From contig CM021314.1 of the NCBI GenBank assembly GCA_010645155.1, positions 2,716,803-2,780,802 on the forward strand: a DNA stretch of 64,000 nt, written 5' to 3'. Every line of letters starts with the position of its first letter. Position 1 is the stretch's first letter. The DNA comes from Tigriopus japonicus. Lineage: Eukaryota > Arthropoda > Copepoda > Harpacticoida > Harpacticidae. Below, in pieces: positions 13,201-24,267 of the stretch. The position numbers and the translations under genes were made by a program. The notes beneath the pieces are model-generated. The model worked only from the letters and a program-made list of their open reading frames with translations, did not search any database and was not told where the DNA came from.

Positions 13201-15949
13201 AATTCGTTATCTGGAACACATCCAAACAAAAGTTGAAAGGGAGAACATTTTTGGAAGTTAAACACACTTTGGACCTCTAGGAAAAAAAACGGAGAGGGAA
13301 CATTGACAAACGCATGAAATTGTTACCTCGAATTTACATAGTAGACAATGTTTTCTTTACATAAACATACAGTAGTTGCAACGACCAATTGTAAATAAAG
13401 TCACATTCACACATTGAGTAGTTAGTTGCCCGAATGGTTACCTATGGTACAATATTTATTCCTGAACGCCTTTCCTCCTATATAGATTGATGAAATATTT
13501 AACAATTGTCAAAAGAGTATACAATGAAGGGTGTTTGTTACCTATTGCATTTCCGACAATTTTCTCCGTGAAGTGATCGAACCCTTTGACAGGGTCCGCA
13601 ACATTTGTTGTGGGTAAAGCGCTCTTGTCCACCAATTTGAATCTAGAATCATTCAAATAAGATTCAACTTGATTCATGGGTGACTATTACGAAATGATGA
13701 ACGATGTGGTAAAAAATATGCGATAAATAGGGCTCGTCTAAAGTTGTAAAATGGAACTTGCAACACAAAATGCAACTTTTGGCCAGTTTAGTCACATTCA
13801 GCAATATATCGATTTTCTGCAACAAACAACTTTTTGCATTTTTTATGGGAAATTTTTGAAATTGTACATTTTACACGTACTTTTACCAGAATATTTTAAC
13901 GAATTATTTGGTATTTCTTCTAGAAGAACTTGTGCAAAGCAAAACTGATTCTTATGAGTGCTTTGTGCAAAGGTTAAAGAAAAGACAGGCATCCGCCCAG
14001 AATTGAGCCATTTGGCCAAATTTGATAGCTGTTGTCATTTTTTTGTTGAAAAGTGACAGTTTCGACCCAAAAATCTTTTTAGATTAAGTGAAGAACGTAC
14101 ACTCGAGCCTTATTGAAATGGTTGACATTGGATCCATAGTATAAATACAAAGCAGAAGTACTTCGACTTTTGTCGAATTAAGTTCAACTTTAGGGCTAAA
14201 AACATCAGCTTTAGGCCAAAAGATAGTAACTTTATTTGACCTCTAGCGATGAAGCAAAAACCTGATGAATAGTGGCTCGGCATCCAAAGAATGAGGTGGA
14301 CAGTTCCTCAAATCGGCGCTAGGACGCCACCTGGTTTTAGTGTTTCCAGTTTTTGAGGAGGTGACTTCCCTTTAGCGCCATTTCAAATAATGCAATGCTC
14401 TGCCTCTATTGCATTTCAGTTACTCGACCATGCTAACTCAAATTGAGTGTTGGATGCAAGACGTAGAAACCAAAACTTCGAATAATTTCTGTTCATAATG
14501 AGTCATTTTGGGTTCAAAGTTTTGGAGGGACTGGAATAGCTTTGATCATGGTAGTTTTTGCAACGATTGTGGGGCAGCCCGAGAAGCCTACAAAGCTCAA
14601 AAATCGTGCCAGTCCTTTACACGTCTCTCATCATGGTTTTCCTCTATGCGACTTCATGAAAAAACATTACAATGGGAAATTTTCTTTTTCAATTCTATAA
14701 TTTTTGTATCTAAATCATATTACGAACCATTGGATTCAAAATTCATGTTTTCTCAAAACTCATTACATGGTCCAACACAAAACGAATCACCTAGAACTTT
14801 TGACATTTTTACCACGAAATCTCGTTCATTTTTCTCTTTTGTTTTGAGCTTCGAAAATGCAGAACAAATTCAACTTCGACATTTGCTTGAACTGAAAATT
14901 GAAATACATAATCTACCCAAATCTAATTCTCGGCGTCGTCGACGAAATTTCAATGATTCTTTGATGAACTAAAACCAAAACAAACAATGCTATCAGTGTG
15001 CACCTCTCTTGTAATATGGTGAAGGTCAAATGATGGTTCTTTCTCCATTCAATAAATTGCTATTTCAAATAGCCAAAAGAAAATGAAATGCGTGAATGCA
15101 CAACACGTGCCCAGTTTAACATTTTTTATTTGCTTTTGGAAGAACGGGTTTAGTACACGACAACGAAAAGCGAAAAAAACCTAGAAATTTTTCACCTTTA
15201 TGGACTTGATTCATCAAAATAATTATCCATGTAACACCCTTTGTAGATAAATCATCCTTACCTGGCGCAGAAATGTAAAGGTGTGAGCCCGTCATCTCCT
15301 TTGATGTTCACATTGGCTCCATAGCCCACAAGTAGCTTGACAATATCCAAATGATCATAACGTGCCGCATAATGGAGGGCAGATATTTTGTTCTTATCCA
15401 ATTGATTCACAATTCTGAGAAGCTTGCTGGAATTTCGGTATTGGATCTTCTGAAGAATTTTGGCAATGGTGCGATAGTCACCCTCTCTGGATAGCTATGA
15501 ACCTTTGAAATGAGTCCATCACCTCTTAAGATATTAAAGAATGAAGATAGTTTTACCTGGTAAAGGGACTTATCCGTGGCAATAGCATCTTGGTCTTGAA
15601 AATTGGCCAGTTCCCCATCCAAGATCCCATCGACAAGACTTGGTCTTCGACTAGAATTATAGGTAATCACGCTTTTTCTTCTTTGTTTGGATCTTTTAGT
15701 TTTGGGTGGAACATCGCTTTGAACTTGCAAATGATCCTGGATGTCTTCATCCAAAGATTTTAAAGTGATAGTATCACTTTCGGATACACGTTCAAGCTGT
15801 TCCAAGCCTTCAGGATTGGAACCCATAAACAAGAAGTTGAACGCGTCCCCCAAATCCCCGATTTCGCTATTCTTGCGACCTTCTTCGAGACTAGCATCAA
15901 TTTCCAGGGCCACTTCAGGACCTGGACCTACTTTACCACTATTTGGCAT
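7291..15949 (-). CDS. TRPA-subfamily cation channel (TRPA1-like)
   Basis: Non-selective Ca2+-permeable sensory channel of the plasma membrane. Sixteen coding exons on the minus strand, all phases consistent (3999 nt, 1332 aa): 15949-15557, 15494-15262, 13642-13542, 13210-13035, 12965-12747, 12676-12488, 12418-12134, 12075-11656, 10840-10668, 10605-10125, 9756-9560, 9486-9306, 8699-8385, 8311-8108, 8049-7807, 7479-7291. Residues about 170-750 carry roughly 14 ankyrin repeats (e.g. DKYGLTPLHYAAMRGNDEA, EDEQTPLHLAAAEGRTRIC). A pre-S1 linker (VFDRCMITNLQ, FTITFNYELL) aligns with the TRPA1 linker by eye. S1 lies near residue 910 and S2-S5 at about 980-1120. The pore is KTTVMMIGEFEFDDLF, then S6 and GLAVDDIKAVQDNAVLQRLA. 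The C-terminal exon encodes a coiled coil (DKMDRLSGRVEDINQKMKNI). The length somewhat exceeds human TRPA1, mainly in the N-terminal exon. Intron 12677-12746 uses a GC donor. Orthology to TRPA1 rather than another arthropod TRPA clade is not settled. Confidence 0.93.
10899..11131 (-). mobile_element. tRNA-derived SINE, copy 1 (in TRPA intron)
   Basis: On the minus strand it has an A-box-like TAGCGCAGTTG, a B box GGTTCGATCCC (11064-11074), a non-tRNA body ending near CCAGAATGGGCC, and a tail CGCAATAAACATTATTATTA. This order of parts matches 29022-29295 on the other strand, so this is a dispersed SINE rather than a functional tRNA gene; the head does not fold into a proper cloverleaf by eye. Confidence 0.75.
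13735..14250. repeat. Approx. 500-bp dispersed MITE-like repeat, copy 1
   Basis: In TRPA intron 2. It shares ordered blocks with 20886-21376: ACTTGTGCAAA with CAAAACTG, AAGAAAAGACA, TTTGGCCAAATTTGA and TTAGGGCTAAAAACATC. Ends carry related AAAGTTG/CAACTTT motifs in inverted orientation. It has no coding potential. Confidence 0.55.
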
Positions 15950-15981
15950 TATTTTTGTTTTAGTAAAACCAAGTATGTCCT

Positions 15982-15987
15982 TTTATT
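15982..15987 (-). promoter_or_regulatory. Candidate poly(A) signal between two genes
   Basis: AATAAA on the minus strand, about 100 bp after the stop of the 218-aa gene and 33 bp before the TRPA start codon. It is the only such hexamer I see in the 139-bp spacer. Confidence 0.4.
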
Positions 15988-16088
15988 GCTTAAGTATTAA
16001 CAACTTGAACCGCTTGAAGTGACACTACCAAAAGAACTGAAAAGCTATAACGAAGGTTGGTTGGAACACCCGTTCTACAGAAGTGACG

Positions 16089-19000
16089 TCATCGTGGTAA
16101 TTCTTCTTTGACACGCTTGTAAATAATATTTACTGAAGAAGAGGCTGGCTCATGATCCAGGTACCGTCCTCTATACGGAATGGGTCGGGTGTGACAAAAT
16201 TGGGCGCTAAAGTGAAGAGGCCCCAATGAAATAAATTGCATATGACTTTCAGGTAGAGAGTATGTTGAGCTTTCCAATTTTTGCTTGGGACTAGCTAGTT
16301 TCGTCACGGATGTCTCTTCACTCGAGTGTTGCAGTTTTTTGGTGTGACTGACATGGCTTAATTGAAGTTCAGCCCCTACTTCCTTTGGTTAAAGGGCGTT
16401 TTTGAGTATGTTTAATGCTTTATAAATAATTCTATCGAGTTAGTCGAGTCAGAATTGGACATCGGAGTGTTATCGGATTGTAAACAGTGGGAATATTTTT
16501 AATGACCTTGGCTAATGGGACATTGTTAGAAATGCAGCAACAGGACACATTTAATATCAAAGTTTGCGTCAAACTTCGAAGTCACACATGCAATTTTTCC
16601 ATTGGCTTGTAAGGAAGTCTCCGAAAGATGTTGCACATTTGTGTTGTCGAAGTTCGGATTGTACTTCGATATAAAACGTGTCGTGTAACGGCACCTTAAG
16701 CATAGTTCCATAAGGAACGTGAGAGGTCTCTTCAAAAAACTCACTCGGGAACAAAACCTGTTTGTGTTGTATCGGGTCTGGAGGTTTTTTGGAATATGTT
16801 CCTCTTCTCTTCCAAGATTTCCCAACCATTCTTTTTGACGTATAAATCATCTGGGGTGAAAGAATCCGCACGGCGTTTGACATCACCTTAAAATGAAATA
16901 AAACCATTCATTTTTGTTAAGGCTTGCAGTGCATGTTTATTTGACCAGGATCAAGAGAGTACTGTTTCTATTGAAATAATGTGAAATAAGGAAGACTTGG
17001 AAGGAGCAGAATACAAAGGTGTGAAATGGAAAGAGAGCAACGAAAATACAATAACGCGAGACCATACAATTTTTCAATTCGGAAGAAGCAATTTTTCTTA
17101 AAAGTCGGGATCATAGGGCCAACGTGACGAAAATGGGTCGCATGTTAAAGCATATATGTATATTTTAAGATATACCAAAATAAAGTCAAATTAACGGCCA
17201 ATGTGAAGACAGTCAGCCCATCAGCTGCATTTTGAACACAACTAATTACATGAGAATGTATTTGAGGATCGTTAACCTGACTTATTTATGGGTCGCATGT
17301 TGACGCAATAAGACTTATTTGGGAATATACCAAAATCAAGTCAGATTAACGGCCCCTAAGTATTCACAACATCTAGAGTGTTTAACTTGCAGCTGCTACG
17401 ATGATTTGATACTAGACAAACGTTAATCTGACTTGATTTTGGTACACTACAAAATAAATGTTATTTGAGCTAATTTGGTAAGGAGATGACAAAAAAAATA
17501 TGAGACAATTTATTCTATTTAATTCATGATTAGCGAGCGTTGTAGATTTTTGACGAATAAAAAGTTATATCCAAAATAGGTTTATTTGCTATGATATTGT
17601 CAATACAATACAATACACCTAGTTTTATTGTTCCATTTAATAGAAAAGTGGACTGAAGTGACCTATAAATAATTTGATCTAAGAAAGGACTATAAAAAGA
17701 TTTGCAATCCAACAATTAAGATCAGACTGAGATGGAGAGAAATTTTTTAACCTAAAAGGCGAAATTTGAATTTAAGACTATAAGGATGATTTTTAACCGG
17801 AAATATTAATATTGAAGAACTCATTTTTTCAAAACTTTTTGCTGACCATTGATGGATCATTTTTGCTTTTGAACAATAATATCGATGTTTAAACGCTAAG
17901 TATGTGAAATCAAAGTCACAGCAAATCTTACCAATGAAAAAGGAAGCTTTGTCTCTCCTTGTGGTCCTCTGCACCGCTTTGGATGATGACGAAGCCCAGA
18001 TTCTGAGTTCAGAATTAGTGATTGTTAAAAGTGTTCAACGCACGTAAGCAACACACGTCAGGATTTAAAAAACATTTCTATTTCATGCCTTTTTAACTTT
18101 GAGGACAAAAAAGTAATTTTTTCACGTAATAATGCCATCAAAAAGTCAAAGCCCATGTAAATTTAACTTACAAACCACAAGCCTGAGAATTTCATCCAAA
18201 CAAAAAATACCTTTAATGTCCATCAAAATGCAAATAAACGTGACCTTGAATGCAATTAATAACTCATATAAAATCATATTTGCCGCGCCATTTCGTGGGC
18301 TATGGATTTTAAGGTTTTGGGTTTTTTGGTTTTAGAAATGACCTGAACTATGGACATTTAAACTACTGGATGCCTTACAATCGACCGCTTGGTTGATAAA
18401 ATTATACAATGAACCGGCTCCTCTGAACAGGATATTAATCATTTACCGGTTTATTGTACTGTTTTGGCAAACAAGCGGTCGTAAGAAATAATTAGTTTAT
18501 TACTTGAGACCGAAATACGTATCCAAATACAAATACGTCCAGTAGTCTAGATATCTTGCCTGAACGAACATTCTCGCCTTTTATTACTTCTTCCAGAAGG
18601 CTGTCTGTTATTCCTAAAGTAAAGGAGTCTCATCTTTCTTTTATTGACCGCCTTCTCCTTTTATGACACTTCCTCCAAGCCCAAAGAGGTCAGGTCCAAA
18701 ATATTATTCACCTACAACTTACTTTATTACCCTACAACTCATTTTATTACCCTACCAATCACTTTATTGCCCTATGAAGGCATCATGCCTTTACAAATAC
18801 ATCTCAGACGCACAATTACTTGCACGTCTGAAGCCCCCGTCTCATTGACGGGAAATGATCCACTGGAGAAGTCGTGGTAGGCTTTTATACCATGGCACTG
18901 CGTAGCCAACAAACCTACTGATGTACTTGAGGTGAACGGAGCTTGCTCCTAATACCGGTATTGAGTAAGCAAAGCATGCTAGTTGGATCGTACGAATGTC

Positions 19001-20457
19001 CGTGGTTGAACTGTTTTTCAGGGTTGAAAAATTGTAACGGAAGTCCCAAAAAGGATAAGTTGGTCAACAAAATACCATATGTACCCACAAATGAAGGGAG
19101 GAATGGTCAAGATCCGACATCACTCGTTTCATTTTAATTGACGCCCCTCGGGCTGACGCCCTCGGGTCGCCAATAAAATGAAACTCCCTCCGCCGGATTT
19201 TGGCCATTACTCCCTTCCTTTGCAGGTGCATAAATAGTATTTACGTTTTTCTGAATCTAAAAGCAAAGACTTAAGCTTTATTCAAGTTGTTGTGAATCAG
19301 CTTTTAACTCATCAATTTGCCATTAAGGTAACTCAATACTTATGCACCTTCACCCCTGTACAGATTCAATCAAAAATGGCCCAAACATCTCTTCCAAAAT
19401 AATGTTTGAGAAAAATAAATTCATGGATTTGTAGTTGCGACATAAAAAATCTTTTTGTGCACTGGAAAAGCTTGTTGCTTCACATTTTGCAGATTGTTCA
19501 TATCGTTCGTTACACGGAAAACGCCCCTAGCAGTAGAAAAACCAGCATAAATGGCAATCGTTAAATTGGACATTTTTGGGATTTCTAGTCGGTCAACGAA
19601 TTCAAATCGTAGAAAATCCTTAAACAGAAAACGGCCTTCTAGAAAAAAACTTTTTTAGGGGGTGGAAGGTGGAATTTTTAATACCGCCACAAGGAATGGG
19701 ATTCCCTGTGAAGAGAGTTAATGATTAATTTAGTTTATAAAATTACCGTTTATATGAAATTTGATCTACCAATGAGTTACTGTTGGCAGATCTATACAAT
19801 CCTTGAATAGTGGGTTGGTCAGGAATAGTTTTTAAAAATTTGTCCAATCCTGCCTTAAATGCTGTTAGAGGATCAGCTCCTACATATTCCCGACGAAGAT
19901 TAATGGGCAACAATTTGACCAATGAAAGAGCCCGATAAAGAAGAAAGGAGGACTTCATTGTTCGAACTAGCCTCGATTCCCTTGGATTTGGATTTTACTC
20001 TCTCAACTTACAGAAATAATTCTAAAAAGCACTAAAATACAAAATAGCACGCCTAACAAACCAATTCACAAATGTGATTTGAATAAAATTTCTCAGGCTT
20101 TCTTTTATGGTTTGCCACAACTTCATTGAAGATGGAAATTAAAACTGAAAGTTGATTGCACTTTATTTTACAAGTTTTCCAATCCCAACGTGGATACTTT
20201 TGTTCCGAGTGTCTTAAGCACATGAGATGAATTAAGTATATTGAAACAACTTGAGAAATGAACAGAAATTACCTGGTAAAGGCCGATAAGTTTAAAACCA
20301 GTGGTATTTTTGATCTCCTACTTTGAGCAACACGCTTCCAAGCATTTGGAGGAACCAATTCAACAATAGGACTAACTTTTAAGGCACCCACTAAAGGTCT
20401 TCTAGCCCTAATTATTGACCTTTTCCTTTTGTATCTCACGTCTTGGAATTTTTCCAT
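16089..20457 (-). CDS. Uncharacterised 218-aa basic protein (four exons)
   Basis: I do not recognise this protein. I reconstructed it from splice sites: 20457-20273 (phase 2 end), 18002-17932 (phase 1 end), 16886-16745 (phase 2 end), 16347-16089. All four pieces join in frame (657 nt) with donors GTAATT, GTAAGA, GTGAGT and AG acceptors. The start ATG has a favourable context (A at -3, G at +4) and an in-frame TAA six bases upstream. The product starts MEKFQDVRYKRKRSIIRARR, so the N-terminus is strongly basic. The middle reads DDLYVKKNGWEILEEKRNIF, and the end RPIPYRGRYLDHEPASSS then VKEELPR. No membrane segment, signal peptide or known domain is visible. Introns 1 and 2 contain repeats and a LINE remnant. 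It reads toward TRPA and stops 139 bp before it. Single exons look unremarkable; the support is the shared phase chain. It could still be a chance assembly. Confidence 0.6.
17173..17446. repeat. Two tandem foldback MITEs (TACCAAAATCAAGTC family)
   Basis: Copy one is 17173-17291 and copy two 17328-17446. Copy two starts TACCAAAATCAAGTCAGATT and ends with the inverted CGTTAATCTGACTTGATTTT. Copy one has diverged arms (CCAAAATAAAGTCAAATTAA and CGTTAACCTGACTTATTTA). GGGTCGCATGTT precedes both. A third member lies at 41362-41491. All are about 120-130 bp. Confidence 0.7.
18721..18775 (+). repeat. Short tandem repeat, about 20-bp unit x3
   Basis: Three imperfect copies of ACTTTATTACCCTACAACTC. No gene is associated. 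Confidence 0.7.
19070..19240. repeat. Palindromic foldback repeat with GC-rich centre
   Basis: The left arm GGGAGGAATGGTCAAGATCC ... CGTTTCATTTTAATTG is mirrored by AATAAAATGAAAC ... GGATTTTGGCCATTACTCCC. The centre carries CCCTCGGGCTGACGCCCTCGGG. It lies in an intron of the 218-aa gene. Confidence 0.55.
19743..19958 (-). mobile_element. LINE (non-LTR retrotransposon) ORF 3'-end remnant
   Basis: The 71-codon frame includes AFKAGLDKFLKTIPDQPTIQ then GLYRSANSNSLVDQ. This is the pattern I know from the extreme C-terminus of arthropod LINE reverse transcriptase polyproteins (a FK..LD.FL..IPD element followed by SNSLVD). A second copy matching about 30 of 33 residues lies on the other strand near 33746-33850. 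No RT catalytic motif is present, so it is a 5'-truncated remnant. Confidence 0.55.
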
Positions 20458-20885
20458 GATTTACAATAACCTTCGTCAATGAACTGAACCAAATGAACTG
20501 GAAAAGTTCGTGGTCTTTGAACTTCAAACATGGGGGAATTCATTATTTTTTAATTCTTGTAATGAACCAAAACCTACTGCATTGGAATTCTCGTCGTCAA
20601 ACGACGACATGGACATTGGAACACCAATTTTTCTTCACTTATTTTTCACGTCTGTCCTTTGTTTCTCTTCATCGAATTATTGATACTGTCAGTTCATAAC
20701 TGAGCATAGTACGTTTCAAATCTGAACAACAAAGATTCAGTCCACCAGGACAATTAAGCCATACTTTTTTATGAGTTAAAATCATTCATTAGTAAGCTTG
20801 GAACTTTTAGTTCAGGTTGTAGTTCCTTGATTGACCCATTTGACGTACTCAGTTCTTCTTTGGACCAATTAAGAAGATTATGAGT

Positions 20886-21376
20886 AGAGCTCGGATGAAG
20901 CTGCTAAATGCAACTCGAGCCCAAAATTGCAACTTTCGGCTATTTTTTTAAATCAAATTTAGCAACTCTTCAATTTTTTCGAACTTTTGGCATTTTTTTT
21001 GTCTCGATCACTGAAATTATGAGGGAAATTAGAAAATATAAAAAAATAAGGAACTCATATATGTACGCATTTCACACGCACCTTTTTGGACATTTTCAAA
21101 ATATTACTGTTTTTTTTTCAATGCTAGAATAACTTGTGCAAAACAAAACTGCGTTCTTGAGGAACCCAAAGTTCAAAGAAAAGACAAACTTCAGACTACT
21201 AACTTTCGCACACCATTGAGTCATAGTTTTGGCCAAATTTGACATTTTTATAGAATAAAAAAACTTTTTTGCAACTTTGGTCGAATCGAGTGGAGCTTTT
21301 AACAAAAAATATTGTAACTTTAGGGCTGAAAAAACTGCAACTTTAGGCCAAAACACAACAACTTTATCCGAGCCAT
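20886..21376. repeat. Approx. 500-bp dispersed MITE-like repeat, copy 2
   Basis: Second copy of the 13735-14250 repeat. The left end reads AGCTCGGATGAAG and the right end, inverted, GGCTCGGATAAAG, giving terminal inverted repeats. Many CAACTTT/AAAGTTG motifs occur within. It lies upstream of the 218-aa gene. Confidence 0.55.
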
Positions 21377-22051
21377 AATTATAAGTTAAAGCCTCTTTAA
21401 GTGATTGCTGACATTTGTTTTAAAAAGCAAGGTTTAACGTCAAATAGTTTGTGATCTACCATTGCTGAAATATCAGAAATGAAAAAGCTTCACCTCAATA
21501 AGACGATGAAAATCTCGTCATTAAGAAACACATATACCTTTTTAATCAAATAAACGCTCGCTGAAAACAATGAATTCGAGACTGCAGTAAGTATGTACAT
21601 AATTCGGCAACCACTAAAATTCAAAAAAATCAAATTCATTTGTTAATAATTTGTGCAATATTTAGCCATATTCATACTTAAAGTCCGCTCCGTTTTGTCA
21701 AGTATGAATATGTAACGTAATGTTTAACAAAAATGACGAAGTCAAAACTATTGTATTGTTATGAAGCAATTTAAAGAAACACCTTGCCACTTTTGGCCGA
21801 TTAGAACATAGGACATCTGCCGTAACTGATATAATGCATAATGAAACATGTCGTAAAAGATGCCTACAAAGGCACTTGAAATTTGGAAATATTTTTTAAA
21901 TAAAATGTTTGGACATTTAGTCCCCAGTAAGCGGTACCACCATTTCTTCATCAAAAATGATCCCAATGTTATTTGACCTGGGAACTTCCCAAATTAAAAG
22001 TTTGTTCATAGTTCACTAACTCTTGTATGACGAAAGGTTAAGAATGGGTCA

Positions 22052-22295
22052 GTTGTTGAGGTAGTTTGGAAATATAGTAGAAGCATACCTCGAAACACAA
22101 AAGAAGCATATGAGATGGAGTAGAAATAGCCATGCTCAATCAAGTTTTACTACTTAAGCTGCGTTTTCCATTCGCATCTTATGGAGCGATACTTGATGGA
22201 GCACGGTTATTCCTACTCCATCTCAAATGCTTCTTTTATACTGCTTCTATGCTTCTAGATATGCTTATACTATACTTCCAAATTACCTCAACAAC
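22052..22295. repeat. Inverted repeat cut by the assembly gap
   Basis: The left arm 22052-22135 (GTTGTTGAGGTAGTTTGGAA ... GGAGTAGAAATAGCCATGCTC) is mirrored at 22199-22295 (GAGCACGGTTATTCCTACTCC ... TTCCAAATTACCTCAACAAC). The spacer is about 60 bp. The right arm runs directly into the gap. A faintly related sequence is near 29871-29935. Confidence 0.6.
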
Positions 22296-22457
22296 NNNNN
22301 NNNNNNNNNNNNNNNNNNNNNNNNNNNNNNNNNNNNNNNNNNNNNNNNNNNNNNNNNNNNNNNNNNNNNNNNNNNNNNNNNNNNNNNNNNNNNNNNNNNN
22401 NNNNNNNNNNNNNNNNNNNNNNNNNNNNNNNNNNNNNNNNNNNNNNNNNNNNNNNNN
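22296..22457. other. Assembly gap of 162 N, flanked by a 27-bp direct duplication
   Basis: The 27 bases before the gap (22269-22295, starting ACTATACTTCCAAATTACC) recur exactly at 22506-22532, 48 bp after it. Both copies are the outer end of the inverted repeat family. Confidence 0.95.
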
Positions 22458-22576
22458 TAGACCTTCTCCAAGTCCTCAACTAAACATTTCGAGTCCTGCC
22501 CATAAACTATACTTCCAAATTACCTCAACAACCGACCTAATGACTCAAGTTGGCGCACTTTGCAGACATTATTTAC

Positions 22577-22808
22577 CATGCGATTCTTGTTTTCTTCCTT
22601 GGTCCACATCGTCAACAAAGGTGCTAAGGTCTCGTTGTAAAGTAAGATTCAAATCCAAGTCCAGTTCCAAATCGAAATCCAAATCGCTCGGATACCTTCT
22701 TTTGGCCTTCTTTTCAGTCTTCATAAACTTGGGGTCCTTCCGAAAAGAGGAATCCTGACCAATCACGAGCTCACTTCGTGGAGAAGTTCGACGAGTTCTT
22801 CTGGGCAT
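22577..22808 (-). CDS. Possible first coding exon of an unknown gene
   Basis: Starts MPRRTRRTSPRSELVIGQD with a good start context (CAAAATG), stays open for 77 codons and ends at a possible donor (G/GTAAAT) in phase 1. The middle is a low-complexity stretch of D, L and E from a CCAAATC-type repeat. I could not link it in frame to a downstream exon; the next DNA is the assembly gap. It may be fortuitous. Confidence 0.25.
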
Positions 22809-23795
22809 TTTGAAACCAAATTGTTTAGAAGGATTACATTGCAAAATAATTGGTGTTCAAGTTATGGGTCAGTTCAAAAATGAAAAAGACATGGCACAAT
22901 TCACTTTGAAGTTGTGACTCACTGTGAGAGTTGTTTGTAAAACCATGACAAATAGCTTTCACTAAAATATGTGTTGGCCTTAGATGGGCATGATTGACCT
23001 TTGAGCTCCATTGGGTGTTGGAGTACGAGCTCAAATATGTAGCGGAGTGAAAAGGTGTAAGAGAAAGGTCTTTTTAGCTTTCTTTTTTCCGGTGACAACA
23101 AGCAAAATGTAGTCCAATATTGGTTTGGTTGGATATGTAGTCTTAGCGAGCAATTTCACTCATTCTTGTTCAACGTAATTTTGGACAGTTTGGAAAAGAG
23201 GTCTAAAGGAAAAATCTAGGTGCTTCCATTTCATGCTCAAAATGGATGACAAATTTAAATGTTCCATGTAAAGAGTTGTTTTTCATGGCATGAACTAAAC
23301 TCCTGATTAACTGATTCACTTTATTTTTATGGTAATTGGCAACATTTTGTTGAAAGATTTACAAAACAAGACGAGGAATGTTTCGGAATGGGAAAGTTGC
23401 AAAAACAGGAGTTGACTGGAACACTGAAAAGTAAAAACCAAATGTAAAAAAAACTTTTCTAAACATACGCGTGCAAGACATTTATTTTATGAAAGTTAAG
23501 CACCGACACATCAAAGAATGCTCAAAAATGGACAAAATGGATACCTTGAACACCGATTTCTTCAGTTATTTAAGATCTAGATTCGTCAATAAAGCCTAAA
23601 AACGGTTTCATCTTATCATGGTTCTCATGTTTTAAAAAAGTCCTCGGCACGATTGGACAACTGTTAATAGTCGAAAAATGTTTAGAATCAATCGTCATTG
23701 AGGTAAAATTTTGCTTCTTGGGTCTGAATGCCTGCGCCCGCAAAAGGTCGCATCTCATGATTTCACTCTATACTTGAAAGCTCTAGTCCGACCTA

Positions 23796-24252
23796 GGGCA
23801 CTATAATAACAGAGTACGGTCATAAAGTGAGCCATCTAGTGGATTTCATGTGGCAACAGCTCGCAGTTCGTATGATACACATATTTTTGAAGATTGCAAC
23901 TGTCAGCCATTAGTTTTGGACAATTTGAAGTGCCTTAAATGTTGACTGAGTGTTGTTAATGGACCTGTAGTGGTTTTTGGTTGAAATTATTGGTAAAATC
24001 CCTTTCAAATTGGCATGAAGATCTGATTACTGAAAAGCTAATTCAGGCACGATCTATGACAAAATTCATCAGTAAACACTTAAAGTACTATTTGGAGATC
24101 CCCCATCAACATTTTAGGTGTTTTAGTTTATCCAAAACGGATGAATGACCGTTGCAATCTTCAAAAATATGTGTTTCATGGGAACTGCGAGCTGTTGCCA
24201 CATGAAATCCACTAGATGGCTCACTTTATGACCGTACTCTGTTATTATAGTG
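23796..24252. mobile_element. 457-bp foldback element flanked by a 15-bp direct repeat
   Basis: Arms 23799-23900 and 24151-24252 are inverted copies of 102 bp with about three mismatches (outer end CACTATAATAACAGAGTACG). Weaker inverted similarity continues inward about 50 bp. The element is bracketed by exact copies of CTCTAGTCCGACCTA at 23781-23795 and 24253-24267. There is no ORF of note. A diverged solo right arm lies at 32348-32421. Confidence 0.8.
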
Positions 24253-24267
24253 CTCTAGTCCGACCTA

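Noticed and set aside
19743..19958. Possible host exon between exons 1 and 2 of the 218-aa gene
   Set aside because: The peptide matches a LINE C-terminus and recurs at 33746; exons 1 and 2 already join in phase without it.
22283..22479. Open frames across the N run
   Set aside because: They are artefacts of ambiguous bases in the gap.
23570..23758. 62-codon minus-strand frame starting MRCDLLRAQAF
   Set aside because: Codon use looks plausible, but there is no usable splice link, no known domain, and a transposon starts 23 bp upstream.
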